DNA of 64,000 nucleotides from Microbispora amethystogenes (GCF_016863015.1 NZ_BOOB01000054.1:1-64000); one strand, 5' to 3'; counted from the first letter of the stretch, positions 45,729-54,990 are shown. Notes: generated by a model from the sequence alone, not told the origin. Numbers and translations: made by a program.

Positions 45729-46439
45729 ATGAGCACCAAGTGGCTCGACACCCGTCAGAAGGTCGTCGCCTACGCCCGCAAACTCCAGGCCGAGCGCCTG
45801 GTCTACTCCACCGCGGGCAACATCAGTCTCCGCGTCCCAGGGGAGCCCGGGCTGCTCGCGGTGACGCCGACCTCCACCCAGTACGACTTCCTGGAGCCGG
45901 AGGACATCGCCATCATCGACCTTGACGGCAACGTCGTCGACGGCCGGCGCGCCCCCACGTCCGAGACGCCGATGCACACCCTCATCTGCAAGCGCCGCCC
46001 CGAAGTCGGTGCGATCGTGCACACCCACGGCAAGGCCGTCATGACGATGGCGAACCTGGGCTGGACCCTCCCGCCGATCCTCACCGGCCTGGTCGAGGCC
46101 ACCGGTGGCCCGGTCTACACCTCCCCCTACTCCCAGCCCGAGACCGACCAGATGGCCGACTTCACCGCTGAGGCGCTGGAGGACCGCGGCGCGACGTTCA
46201 TGCGCTTCCACGGGCTCATCGCCATCGGTGCGGACCTCGAGCACGCGTTCCACACCGCCTCGGTCGTGGAGGGCGCGTGCGAGGTGTTCCTGACCATCAA
46301 GCAGCTGGGCGTCGACGTCGAGGAGCTGCCGCAGGAGCAGGTCGACTGGATCGCCTCGTACTGGCGCGCCCAGTTCCCCGGCGCGCCCGAGCCGCTGCCG
46401 GCTCCCGAGCCCAAGCCCTATCCGGGTCTCGTGCGATGA
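45729..46439 (+). CDS. Class II aldolase/epimerase (L-fuculose-phosphate aldolase-like)
   Basis: 236 residues. The zinc ligands are visible: His98 and His100 in IVHTHGKAV and His161 in FHGLIAIG, with Glu79 in TSETPMH as catalytic acid. GNIS and TPTSTQYD form the phosphate-binding loops. Relatives cleave ketose-1-phosphates to DHAP plus an aldehyde or epimerise ribulose-5-phosphate. With an aldehyde dehydrogenase downstream, aldol cleavage is favoured. Its stop overlaps the kinase start (ATGA). Confidence 0.9.
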   Translation: MSTKWLDTRQKVVAYARKLQAERLVYSTAGNISLRVPGEPGLLAVTPTSTQYDFLEPEDIAIIDLDGNVVDGRRAPTSETPMHTLICKRRPEVGAIVHTHGKAVMTMANLGWTLPPILTGLVEATGGPVYTSPYSQPETDQMADFTAEALEDRGATFMRFHGLIAIGADLEHAFHTASVVEGACEVFLTIKQLGVDVEELPQEQVDWIASYWRAQFPGAPEPLPAPEPKPYPGLVR

Positions 46440-47926
46440 CGTACCTCATCGGCGCGGACGTCGGGTCGTCCGCGCTCAAGGCAGCCCTCGTGCACCCCGA
46501 GCAGGGCGTCGTGGCGATCTCCGAGCAGACCTACCCGATGCACCGCCCTCACCCTGACTGGGCGGAGAACGACGCCGACGACTGGTACCGGGCGCTGGCT
46601 CGCGCGATCCCCGAGGTCCTGTCGTCCGCCGGTGTCAGCGCGCGGGAAGTGAGCGCGCTGTGCCTGGTGGGGCAGCGTGACATCGCCGTCCTCCTGGACG
46701 AGGCCGGGCGGGTGCTGGCTCCGGTGATCCACTGGACCGACCGCCGCGACCCCGAGGAGACCTCGGCGCTGTACGACGGCCTGGGACGCGAAGCCCTGAT
46801 CGAGCGTTCGGGCACTCTGCCGATTCCCGGACTGGTGCTGGCGAACCTGACGTGGACCCGGCGGCACCAGCCGGAGGTCTGGCACCGGGTCCGTCACGCG
46901 TTGCAGCCGAAGGACTACCTGGCCTACCGGCTCACCGGCGACGTCGGGACCGACCCGACGGGTCCGACCCGGTCGGTCCTCAACGACTGGCGGACGGGGA
47001 CGTGGAGTCCTGAGTTGTGCGCCGCCGCCGGGATCCCGCGCGAGATCCTGCCCGACGTGCGCTACGCGCCGTGGGAGCCGCGCGGCGAGCTGGGCGGCAC
47101 CGCACACGAGATCGGGCTCCTACCCGGAACGGTGCTCGTCGCCGGTGGGGGTGACGACCCGGCGGCCGCGCTCGGGTCCGGTGTGATCGACCCGGGCGAC
47201 GTGTCGATCGGCACCGGCAGCTCGATGAGCTGGCGTGCCGTGGACTCCCGGCCGCGATTCGACCCGACGGGCATCGTGGGGCTCATGCCGCACGTGGTGC
47301 CGGACCGGTACCTGCACGAGATGGTCGCCGTCGGCTCGGGCACCACCCTGCGGTGGCTGCGCTCGACCTTCGGCGGAGCGCTGGACTACGCCGAGCTCAT
47401 CGCCGGCGCCCGCGAGATCGCGCGGGGCAGCGACGGACTGCTGTGCTTCCCCTACGTGGAGGGAGCCACCGTCCCCGTCCAGGACGACCAGGTGCGCGCC
47501 GCCTACCACGGCATCTCCGGTCACCACCGGCTGCCGCACTTCGTACGGGCGACGCTCGAGGGCATCGCCTATCAATACCCGGCGCTGCTGGACGTGCTGC
47601 GCGAGCGTGGCCTGCGGGTGGACACCATGACCATCTCCGACGGCGAAGCGCGGTCGAGCGAGTGGAACCAGATCAAGGCCGACGTGCTGGATCAGCCGCT
47701 GGTCCCCGCGCTGCGGGTCGAGGCGCCGTCGATCGGCGCCGCGATCCTGGCCGGCCTGGGAACCGGTGCCTTCTCCTCGGCGCGCCAGGGTGTGGACCAG
47801 GTGGTCGAGGTCGCCCCCCGGGTCGAGCCCGGCGTGCAGGGCACGGATCGGTACCGGGAGCTGCGCCGCCAGTGGGAGGAGGTTCGGGCCGACGTGTTCC
47901 CCCGTTTCAGGCTCCTGGTCTCCTGA
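46436..47926 (+). CDS. FGGY-family carbohydrate kinase
   Basis: 496 residues from ATG 46436. The N-terminus YLIGADVGSSALKAALV has the phosphate-1 loop; CLVGQRDIAVLLD, HWTDRRDPE and the catalytic GGGDDPAAALGSG (Asp in DDP) follow. The C-terminal half holds GEARSSEWNQIKADVL and APSIGAAILAG, the FGGY signatures. Xylulokinase-like members dominate the hits one expects, but erythritol and other polyol kinases share the pattern. It is translationally coupled to the aldolase. Confidence 0.9.
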   Translation: MTYLIGADVGSSALKAALVHPEQGVVAISEQTYPMHRPHPDWAENDADDWYRALARAIPEVLSSAGVSAREVSALCLVGQRDIAVLLDEAGRVLAPVIHWTDRRDPEETSALYDGLGREALIERSGTLPIPGLVLANLTWTRRHQPEVWHRVRHALQPKDYLAYRLTGDVGTDPTGPTRSVLNDWRTGTWSPELCAAAGIPREILPDVRYAPWEPRGELGGTAHEIGLLPGTVLVAGGGDDPAAALGSGVIDPGDVSIGTGSSMSWRAVDSRPRFDPTGIVGLMPHVVPDRYLHEMVAVGSGTTLRWLRSTFGGALDYAELIAGAREIARGSDGLLCFPYVEGATVPVQDDQVRAAYHGISGHHRLPHFVRATLEGIAYQYPALLDVLRERGLRVDTMTISDGEARSSEWNQIKADVLDQPLVPALRVEAPSIGAAILAGLGTGAFSSARQGVDQVVEVAPRVEPGVQGTDRYRELRRQWEEVRADVFPRFRLLVS

Positions 47927-48032
47927 GCCGGTCACCTCCCGGTGCGGCGGCGAGCCCTCGTGTACGCCACAGCGTCGCCCGCGTCCTCCTGCCCACCTCC
48001 CACGTCATCTTCTCCCCCAGAAAGGCAGTGTC

Positions 48033-49508
48033 GTGACACTCTCCCTGCCCGCCACTGTGCGGACCCAGGCGTACATCGACGGCGCGTTCGTCGACGCCGG
48101 CGACGGTGGCACCTTCGTCTCCGTCGCGCCCTCGACCGGCCGGCCCCTGATCACGGTCGCCTCCTGCACGCCTGACGACGTCGACAAGGCCGTCGCGGCC
48201 GCACGCGCCGCGTTCGACGCCGGCACCTGGAGCCAGGCGGCGCCCGAGCAGCGCAAGCAGGTCCTGACCCGGCTTGCCGAGCTGATCGAGGCCAACGCGG
48301 AAGAACTCGCACAGATCGAGTCGGCCGACGCGGGCAAGCCGATCAGCGAGTGCCGGCAGTTCGACATCCCGGACGTGGTGACGACGCTGCGGTTCTACGC
48401 CGAGGCGGTGGACAAGGTCTTCGGCAAGGTGTCCGCCACCGGGCCCGAGCACCTGGGCCTTGTCGTGCGCGAGCCGATCGGCGTCGTGGGCGCGGTCCTC
48501 CCCTGGAACTTCCCCGCCGCGATGCTCGCGTGGAAGATCGCCCCAGCCCTCGCCGCGGGAAACTCGGTGGTCGTCAAGCCACCGGAGCTGGCGTCCCTGA
48601 CGACGCTGCGCATCGCCGAACTTGCCACCGAGGCCGGTCTGCCGAACGGCGTGTTCAATGTCGTCCCCGGCATGGGGCCCGTGGCGGGCAGGGCCATCGG
48701 CCTGCACCCCGACGTCGACATGGTGACGTTCACCGGGTCCACCGCGGTCGGCCGGCAGTTCCTGCGCTACTCGGCCGACTCCAACCTCAAGGAGATCGTG
48801 CTCGAGTGCGGCGGCAAGAGCCCGCAGATCGTCACGGCCGACAACGCTGACCGCATCGAGGAAGTGGCTGCGGATCTGGCCGACGCCGCCTTCTGGAACT
48901 CCGGGCAGAACTGCTCGGCCGGCTCCCGGATCCTGGTCGACAACGCCATCAAGGACCGGTTCGTCGCCGCACTCGCCCGTGAGGCGCAGTCGCGTGTCGT
49001 CGGGGATCCGACCGACGAGTCCACCCAGCTCGGCCCTCTCATCGAGGAGGCCGCACTCGAACGGGTCCTGCGCTACATCGAGGGCGCGAAGGCCGACGGG
49101 GCGACAGTCGTGACCGGCGGCACGCGGCTGCTGACCGAGACGGGCGGCTGGTACGTCGCGCCCACGGTGGTGGACGACGTACGCCCCGACATGGCGGTGG
49201 CTCGCGAGGAGATCTTCGGGCCGGTCGTCGCCGTCCTCGGGTTCGACACTGTCGAAGAGGCGATCTCCCTGGCCAACGACTCCGATTACGGGCTTGCCGC
49301 CACCGTGTGGTCGCGCGACGTGGACACCGCGATCCGCATCGCCAGGGGCGTGCGGGCCGGCACCGTCGCGGTCAACGGCTACTCCGAGGGGAACATCACC
49401 ACACCCTTCGGCGGATACCGTACGTCCGGTTTCGGCGGCCGCGACAACGGCATCGAGGCCTTCGAGCAGTACACCGAGCTCAAGACGATCTGGTTCACCC
49501 TCCGCTGA
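48033..49508 (+). CDS. NAD(P)-dependent aldehyde dehydrogenase
   Basis: 491 residues from GTG 48033, with AAAGG eight bases upstream. The ALDH fold is complete: VLPWNFPAAML, the NAD loop FTGSTAVGRQF, catalytic Glu in LECGGKSPQIV, Cys in NSGQNCSAGSR, and EEIFGPVV plus FGGYRTSGFGGRDNG near the end. It resembles betaine- or gamma-aminobutyraldehyde dehydrogenases, hence an amino-aldehyde or a small aldehyde such as glycolaldehyde is likely. It ends the rightward catabolic operon. Confidence 0.93.
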   Translation: MTLSLPATVRTQAYIDGAFVDAGDGGTFVSVAPSTGRPLITVASCTPDDVDKAVAAARAAFDAGTWSQAAPEQRKQVLTRLAELIEANAEELAQIESADAGKPISECRQFDIPDVVTTLRFYAEAVDKVFGKVSATGPEHLGLVVREPIGVVGAVLPWNFPAAMLAWKIAPALAAGNSVVVKPPELASLTTLRIAELATEAGLPNGVFNVVPGMGPVAGRAIGLHPDVDMVTFTGSTAVGRQFLRYSADSNLKEIVLECGGKSPQIVTADNADRIEEVAADLADAAFWNSGQNCSAGSRILVDNAIKDRFVAALAREAQSRVVGDPTDESTQLGPLIEEAALERVLRYIEGAKADGATVVTGGTRLLTETGGWYVAPTVVDDVRPDMAVAREEIFGPVVAVLGFDTVEEAISLANDSDYGLAATVWSRDVDTAIRIARGVRAGTVAVNGYSEGNITTPFGGYRTSGFGGRDNGIEAFEQYTELKTIWFTLR

Positions 49509-49528
49509 GCACCGCGCGTGGGCTCCCA

Positions 49529-49906
49529 TTGAGGGGCGCGCTGGCCGCGCTGCTGCCGGTCGCCCCTTGGCTCGCCCAGTTCGGCGGATACCTACTACCC
49601 CGAGTGAAACAGCCACATCATCTGGTCGCCCTACAGCACAACGCCAGTGACGAGAACACCGACCCGGCCGGCACGGCGCGCACGCTGATCGCGGCCCGGC
49701 CGGATGTGATCGGCCTGGAGGAACTCCTGCCGGCGGCCCTGCCTTCCTGGGAGGCCGCGCCGCACGCCGAGTACCCGTATCGGACGGTGCACAGCACGGT
49801 CGGCCTCTGGTCCCGCTTCCCTCTTCTCACCGAGACGGCCCCGGTGGACATCCGCGCGCACGACGTTGGCCCGGACTGGAACCGCGGGCTGCGCGCGAAG
49901 TTGTGA
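49529..49906 (+). pseudogene. Truncated endonuclease/exonuclease/phosphatase-family protein
   Basis: A 125-residue fragment with no good start. It reads LLPVAPWLAQFGGYLLPR, VALQHNASDENTDP, ARPDVIGLEELL, then STVGLWSRFPL and DWNRGLRA, and ends KL-stop. This corresponds to the membrane anchor and first half of EEP-family proteins. The catalytic His/Asp half that should follow is missing. The gene therefore seems to have lost its 3' part, possibly at the junction with the ABC transporter genes. Confidence 0.65.
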
Positions 49907-49947
49907 ATTGCTCACTGTTTCCGCCGCCGCGCCTGGCCAAGGATCGA

Positions 49948-50877
49948 GGCGTGGCAGCGATTCAGGTGAACCACCTCAGCAAGAGCTACGGCAGTTTCCA
50001 GGCGGTCGACGACATCTCGTTCGAGGTCGAGGCGGGCGCGGTCTTCGCCCTGCTCGGCCGCAACGGCGCGGGCAAGACCACGACGATCGAGCTGCTCACC
50101 GGGTTCCGGAGGCCGGACGCCGGTACGGTCAGGGTGCTGGGCCTCGACCCGATCAGGGACCGCGCCCAGGTGCGCGGCAACGTCGGCATCATGCTGCAGG
50201 AGGCCGGATTCTTCCCCGACCTGACGGCCGGGCAGACGGTCGAGATCTGGCGTGACTTCACTCCCGCCGCGCGCCCCGCGAGTGAGGCGCTGGAGCTGGC
50301 TGGCCTGACGGCGAAGGCGAAGACGAAGGTGCGGCAGCTGTCCGGCGGCGAGAAACGCCGCCTCGACCTGGCGCTGGCCCTGCTGGGCCGGCCCGACGTG
50401 CTGTTCCTCGACGAGCCGACGACCGGCATGGACCCCGAGGCCCGCCGCGACGTCTGGGAGGTCGTCCGCGACCTCGCCGCCCGGGGGACGACCGTGCTGC
50501 TGACCACCCACTATCTGGAGGAGGCCCAGCAACTGGCGACGAACCTGGCCATCATGGACCGGGGTGAGATCGTCGTCGGCGGCGACATGGCCGAGACGCT
50601 GGCCGCGCGGGTGGGGCGGGTCTCGTTCGAGCTGCCGTCCGTGGTCCAGCCCGGGGAGCTGCCGCTGCCCGCGACCGTGCGGGGCAAGGTCGCCGTGGTC
50701 CAGGCCGCCGATCCCGACCTGGCCGCCCAGACGCTGCTGAGCTGGGCGAGCGAACGCGGCCTGCGCCTGCGCGGCCTGGAGGTCCGTACGGCCTCCCTGG
50801 AAGACCTGTTCCTGGAACTGGCCCACAACGGCGAAACAGCCCAGAACAGCACGACCACCCGTGACGCCCGTGCGTGA
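49948..50877 (+). CDS. ABC transporter ATP-binding protein (ABC-2 type exporter)
   Basis: 309 residues from GTG 49948 (AAGGA upstream). Walker A is GRNGAGKTTTIE, signature LSGGEKRRLDLA, Walker B LLGRPDVLFLDEPTTG, His-switch LLTTHYLEEAQQ. The C-terminal 80 residues form the DrrA-type extension. It overlaps the first permease by 17 bp. With two permeases and a two-component system in the same direction it forms an export/sensing module, probably for a drug, lipid or peptide. Confidence 0.94.
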   Translation, partial: GVAAIQVNHLSKSYGSFQAVDDISFEVEAGAVFALLGRNGAGKTTTIELLTGFRRPDAGTVRVLGLDPIRDRAQVRGNVGIMLQEAGFFPDLTAGQTVEIWRDFTPAARPASEALELAGLTAKAKTKVRQLSGGEKRRLDLALALLGRPDVLFLDEPTTGMDPEARRDVWEVVRDLAARGTTVLLTTHYLEEAQQLATNLAIMDRGEIVVGGDMAETLAARVGRVSFELPSVVQPGELPLPATVRGKVAVVQAADPDLAAQTLLSWASERGLRLRGLEVRTASLEDLFLELAHNGETAQNSTTTRDARA

Positions 50878-51622
50878 CGTGCTGGCCGTGGCGCGGCTGG
50901 GCGGGCGGCTGTTCTGGCGCGACGGGCGGGCCGTGGGCGGCGTCGCGGTGCTCGGCGTCTGCCTGGGCGCGGGCCTGCCGTTGCTGGTCACCGCCTCGCT
51001 CAGGAGCCCCGACGTGGAGGTGGTGCTCGGCATGCATCTCGGCCTGCTCGCCACGCTCCTGACCATCGCCGCGACCACCCAGACGGCCGTGACGCTGTCG
51101 GCGAGGCGAGAGTCGCTGGTTCTCAAGCGGCTGCGCGCCTCGGGCCTAAGCGGCCGGGCCATCGTCGGCGGTGAGCTGGTCAACATCGTGACGCAGGCCG
51201 CTCTCCTGTCGGCCCTCGTTTCGGTGATCCTCTACACCTTCACCTCCCTGCCGCCCCCCGAGTTGCCGCTGCTGTTCGCGGCGTGCGTCGTCACGGTGGC
51301 CGGAGTGCTGGCACTGATCGGCGTCGTCTTCTCGATCGTGACCCGCCGTCCCGACCTGAACGCCCCCGCCACGATCCCGTTCATGCTGGCCAGCGCGCTC
51401 GGGGCCGGAGCGTACGGCCCGTTCGTCGCCGGCCTCCTCCCCGGCTGGGTCCGATGGGCACTCGACCTGCTGCCGACCGGGGCGATGGTCGAGATCGCCG
51501 GGCTCGCCTACGGGGGCGGCGAGCCCGCGACGCTGACCGGGCCCGTCCTCAACCTGACCGTCTGGGCCCTGCTCGCCCTGGTCGCCGTCCGCTTCCTCTT
51601 CCGATGGGACCCACGCCGATGA
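50861..51622 (+). CDS. ABC-2 type transporter permease 1
   Basis: 253 residues from GTG 50861, with about six TM helices. The segment LARRESLVLKRLRASGLS-like (SARRESLVLKRLRASGLS) between helices 2 and 3 is the coupling motif typical of ABC-2 permeases. The second permease has the equivalent TMRRDQLLLKRLRATRLT, so the two probably form a heterodimer. The stop overlaps the next start by four bases. Confidence 0.9.
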   Translation: MTPVRDVLAVARLGGRLFWRDGRAVGGVAVLGVCLGAGLPLLVTASLRSPDVEVVLGMHLGLLATLLTIAATTQTAVTLSARRESLVLKRLRASGLSGRAIVGGELVNIVTQAALLSALVSVILYTFTSLPPPELPLLFAACVVTVAGVLALIGVVFSIVTRRPDLNAPATIPFMLASALGAGAYGPFVAGLLPGWVRWALDLLPTGAMVEIAGLAYGGGEPATLTGPVLNLTVWALLALVAVRFLFRWDPRR

Positions 51623-52377
51623 GCCTCACGGCCACCTACAAGCTGAGCGCCCGGCTGTTCTGGCGCGACAAGGGGATGCTGCCCGCCTCGGTGATCACCC
51701 CGCTGGGCCTCGCGATCGGGATGCCGACGCTGATGCGCAATGTCACGGCCGGCGGCGTCACGGCCGCGGCGCAGATGTTCGTGGGGACGCTCGCGCTCAT
51801 CCTGTCGGGCACCGCGTTCCTGAACATCACCGTCGCCCTGACCATGCGCCGCGACCAGCTCCTGCTCAAACGGCTGCGCGCCACCCGGCTCACCGACCGG
51901 CAGATCCTCCTCGGCGAGGTCGCGAGCACCGCCACGCAGACGGTCATCGTCATGGTCATCTCAGCCGTGGCCGTACACCTCCTGGCCGACGTGCCGCTGC
52001 CGCGCGATCCGGTGCTGTTCGCGGTGTTCGCGGTCGCGGGTGCTGCGGTGATGGCGACGCTGGGGGTGGCGTGGACGGCCGCGATCCCGCGCGGGGAGCT
52101 CGCCGCGCCCATGACGCTCCCGTTCTTCTTCCTGGCCGGCCTCGCGTCCGGGGCGATGGGCCCGATCGTGGACCTGCTGCCCTCCTGGCTGCACCCGTTC
52201 TTCGCCGCCCTGCCCACCAGCGCGGTGGTGGACGTGGTCCGCGCCTCCTACGGGCCGGGCACACTCGGCTCCGACCTGGCGGCGGCGGCCGTACCGGCTC
52301 TGGTTCTGGCGGTGTGGGCGGGGGTCGCGCTGCTCTCGATCAGGAGGTGGTTCCGGTGGGAGACCAGAAAGTCATAA
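51619..52377 (+). CDS. ABC-2 type transporter permease 2
   Basis: 252 residues from ATG 51619 (ATGA overlap). Both permeases begin with a related LSARLFWRDKG/ARLGGRLFWRDGR segment and share the overall six-helix pattern, indicating an old duplication. Residues 145-190 hold the LPFFFLAGLASGAMGP helix. A CATAAT near the 3' end may be a promoter for the histidine kinase. Confidence 0.9.
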   Translation: MSLTATYKLSARLFWRDKGMLPASVITPLGLAIGMPTLMRNVTAGGVTAAAQMFVGTLALILSGTAFLNITVALTMRRDQLLLKRLRATRLTDRQILLGEVASTATQTVIVMVISAVAVHLLADVPLPRDPVLFAVFAVAGAAVMATLGVAWTAAIPRGELAAPMTLPFFFLAGLASGAMGPIVDLLPSWLHPFFAALPTSAVVDVVRASYGPGTLGSDLAAAAVPALVLAVWAGVALLSIRRWFRWETRKS

Positions 52378-52387
52378 TTGGCCGACC

Positions 52388-53491
52388 ATGACCTCCATCT
52401 CCGCACGACGGCTCGGCATCGCGCTGATCGTCCTCGTCTCCGTCGGCTACACGATCATCCCTCTCGCGGCCTCCCTCGCGACCGCCCCCGCGTCGCTCAA
52501 CGCCCGGCTGCTCGCGGTGCTGGCCGCTTTCTACCTGCCGCACTTCCTCCACGTACGGCAGGCCTTCGCGGGCGCCCGATCCCGGTGGCTGCCCGCGACG
52601 CTGGCGGTGCAGGGGGTCGCCACCTACCTGCCGGAGGTCCTCGGGTTCACCGGCTGGTCGGCCGGGACCGCGCCGCTCCTGGCCGGGCCGGTGCTCCTGC
52701 TGCTCCCGCTGCGCTGGGGCGGGGTCCTGGTGACGACGATGGCGGCGGCGGAGTACTGGTGGCTTCAGGGCATCTTCCACAACGTGACCGGCTCGTACTT
52801 CTACGCCCTCACCATCGTCATCACCGGCGCCATGATCTACGTCGTCGTACGGCTGGTCCGGGTCACCGCCGAGCTGGAGCAGGCGCGGGCCGACCTGGCG
52901 GAGGCGGCGGTGCTGAAGGAGCGGTTGCGGATCTCCCGCGACCTGCACGACGGGCTCGGCCACAGCCTCACCTCGATCGTGTTGAAGGGCGACCTGGCCG
53001 CCCGGCTCATGGACCGCGATCTTCCCGCCGCGAAGGCCGAGGTCGGCGCCCTCGTCCAGGTGGCGAGGGAGGCCGCGCAGGAGGTGCGTCAGGTGGCTCG
53101 CGGCTACCGGCGGATGACGCTCACCGACGAGGTGCACCGGGCCGCGGCCCTGCTGGAGTCAACCGGGATCGGCGGCCAGGTCAACCTCGCCGAGATCACC
53201 CCGTCCCGCGAGCAGGACGAGGCGCTCGCCTGGGCCGTACGCGAGGGGGTCACGAACATCCTGCGGCACAGCCGCGCCACCACCTGTTCGATCACCACCT
53301 CGAACCGCGCCGGACGCATCCACCTGGAGATCGTCAACAACGGCCTCCCACCCGACGACGCGCGGACCGCCGGGCCTTCCGGCGGCGGGCTGGTCGGGCT
53401 GGTGGAGCGGGCCGCGCAGATTGGCGGCACGGTCGAGGCCGGGCCCACGTCCGAGGGCGGATTCCGGCTGACGATGGAGGTGCCCACGTGA
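52388..53491 (+). CDS. Sensor histidine kinase, NarL/DesK type
   Basis: 367 residues. Five or six TM helices occupy the first 160 residues with almost no extracellular loop, so it may sense a membrane or lipid signal like DesK. The HisKA_3 box is RISRDLHDGLGHSLTSI with His187, and the ATPase has VREGVTNILRHS (N box) and GGGLVGLVERAAQIGG (G box). CATAAT lies 9 bp before the ATG. It overlaps the response regulator by four bases. Confidence 0.93.
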   Translation: MTSISARRLGIALIVLVSVGYTIIPLAASLATAPASLNARLLAVLAAFYLPHFLHVRQAFAGARSRWLPATLAVQGVATYLPEVLGFTGWSAGTAPLLAGPVLLLLPLRWGGVLVTTMAAAEYWWLQGIFHNVTGSYFYALTIVITGAMIYVVVRLVRVTAELEQARADLAEAAVLKERLRISRDLHDGLGHSLTSIVLKGDLAARLMDRDLPAAKAEVGALVQVAREAAQEVRQVARGYRRMTLTDEVHRAAALLESTGIGGQVNLAEITPSREQDEALAWAVREGVTNILRHSRATTCSITTSNRAGRIHLEIVNNGLPPDDARTAGPSGGGLVGLVERAAQIGGTVEAGPTSEGGFRLTMEVPT

Positions 53492-54093
53492 TCCGCGTCC
53501 TCCTGGCCGAGGACATGCACATGATCCGGGCCGCACTCACCGCCCTGCTGCGCCTGGAGCCCGACCTGGAGGTGGCGGCCGAGGTGACGCGCGGGGACGA
53601 GATCGTCCCCGCCGCGCTGCGGGTGCGGCCGGACGTGGCGATCGTCGACATCGACCTCCCCGTGCTGGACGGCATCACCGCCGCCGCGCGGCTGCGGGAG
53701 GTGCTGCCCTCCTGCCGCGTCCTGGTGCTGACCGCGATGGGCCGGCCGGGTCAGGTACGCCGGGCCCTGTCGGCGGGCATCGAGGCGTTCCTGGTCAAGG
53801 ACGCCCCCGGCGACCGCCTGGCCGACGCGATCAGGCGTACGGCGGCCGGGCTGCGGGTGCTGGACGCGGAGCTGGTGGCCTCGGCGATGGAGTACGGAGA
53901 GAGCCCCCTCACCCCACGCGAGGCCACGGTCCTGCGCGACGCCGCCCGAGGCGCCTCGGCCGAGGAGATCGCCGCCCGGCTGCACCTGTCGGTGGGCACC
54001 GTGCGCAACTATCTCACCGGCGCGATCACCAAGACCGGCGCCCGCAACAAGATCGACGCTGTCCGCATCGCCGAGGACGCGGGCTGGCTGTGA
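53488..54093 (+). CDS. NarL/FixJ response regulator
   Basis: 201 residues from GTG 53488 (GTGA overlap with the kinase). The receiver has AEDMH, phospho-acceptor Asp54 (VDIDLP), Thr82 (LTAMG) and Lys104 (FLVKDAP). The C-terminal LuxR-type HTH reads LTPREATVLRDAARGASAEE, then IAARLHLSVGTVRNYL. It likely controls the adjacent ABC exporter, as in BceRS/DesKR-like modules. Confidence 0.95.
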   Translation: MIRVLLAEDMHMIRAALTALLRLEPDLEVAAEVTRGDEIVPAALRVRPDVAIVDIDLPVLDGITAAARLREVLPSCRVLVLTAMGRPGQVRRALSAGIEAFLVKDAPGDRLADAIRRTAAGLRVLDAELVASAMEYGESPLTPREATVLRDAARGASAEEIAARLHLSVGTVRNYLTGAITKTGARNKIDAVRIAEDAGWL

Positions 54094-54168
54094 CCCCGGT
54101 GGCGACACCGCGCGAAGCCCGCCCGTGCAACCGCGCCCTCGCCGGTCCTCACCGCGACCGGCCGGGAC

Positions 54169-54990
54169 TCACGCGGGCTTCGGCACGTAGGTCGACAGGC
54201 ACGCTTCGGCCGCGCTCGTCGGCTTGTAGCAGGCCTTCACGTTGAGGCCGCCGTCGAGATCCCAGCGAGCGAAATACCCCGCGGTGCTGGTGCAGGTCGA
54301 CCCGCTCGTGCTCACGTCCCCGGCCTTGACGGTGGCCGAGGCGCAGCCGGAGCCGGTCGCGGTCTTCTCCACGGTGTTGATCGTCGACCGGCTGCTCCCG
54401 TCGGAGCCGTAGCCGGTGAGCCGCACGCCGGGACGCACGAGCGAGTACGTGTAGTCCGTCGCCGTGTAGTAGGACCAGCTCGCTCCGGTGCCCGTGGTGC
54501 GCAGCCCGGCGTCGGACACCGAACTCGGGACGGCGACGAAGAGGGACTTGTCGGCGTTCGTGGTACCGGGAATGGTCCGGTAGACCAGCACCAGAAGTCC
54601 ATTGTCGAAGATGCCGGATCCGGTGTTGAACGTCTTGTAGGTGCCGTTGCCGCAGGTCGTCTCGTCGACGAGATCGGAACCGTTCGCCCGGATCACCACC
54701 CGGGAGCACCGGCCGTCGTTGGCGGTGTGCTCGATCGATCCGTAGAGGTTGCGCGAGCCGTTCTGGTCGCTGCCGAACGACGTCAGCTTGACTCCCGGCA
54801 GCGTCGCGGCGACCTGGAACGCGTCCGACTGGTAGTAGTTCCACGAGGCCGACATGCCGGCTCCGTCGGCGGCCTGGGCCGGTGAGGCGGTGAGCAGCGC
54901 GCCGGTCACCGCCGCGACCAGCGTCGCGCCGACGGGCGCGAGGCTCCGAGACGTGGAACGGAAGCGGGTGGGACGGGAAATCGTCGACAT
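54169..54990 (-). CDS. Secreted protein with two tandem homologous domains
   Basis: 273 residues; signal peptide with cleavage near SPAQA-AD, and ribosome-binding site AAGGGG. The mature protein consists of two related halves. Each starts ASWNYYQSDAF / ASWSYYTATDY, then LPGVKLTSFGSD / RPGVRLTGYGSD, and contains a Cys pair (GRCSRVV...TTCGNG, SGCASATV...STCTST). Similarity is obvious by eye, so an internal duplication occurred. I recognise no family. The pattern suggests a small beta-sandwich that may bind a glycan or protein. Confidence 0.8.
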   Translation of the reverse strand: MSTISRPTRFRSTSRSLAPVGATLVAAVTGALLTASPAQAADGAGMSASWNYYQSDAFQVAATLPGVKLTSFGSDQNGSRNLYGSIEHTANDGRCSRVVIRANGSDLVDETTCGNGTYKTFNTGSGIFDNGLLVLVYRTIPGTTNADKSLFVAVPSSVSDAGLRTTGTGASWSYYTATDYTYSLVRPGVRLTGYGSDGSSRSTINTVEKTATGSGCASATVKAGDVSTSGSTCTSTAGYFARWDLDGGLNVKACYKPTSAAEACLSTYVPKPA

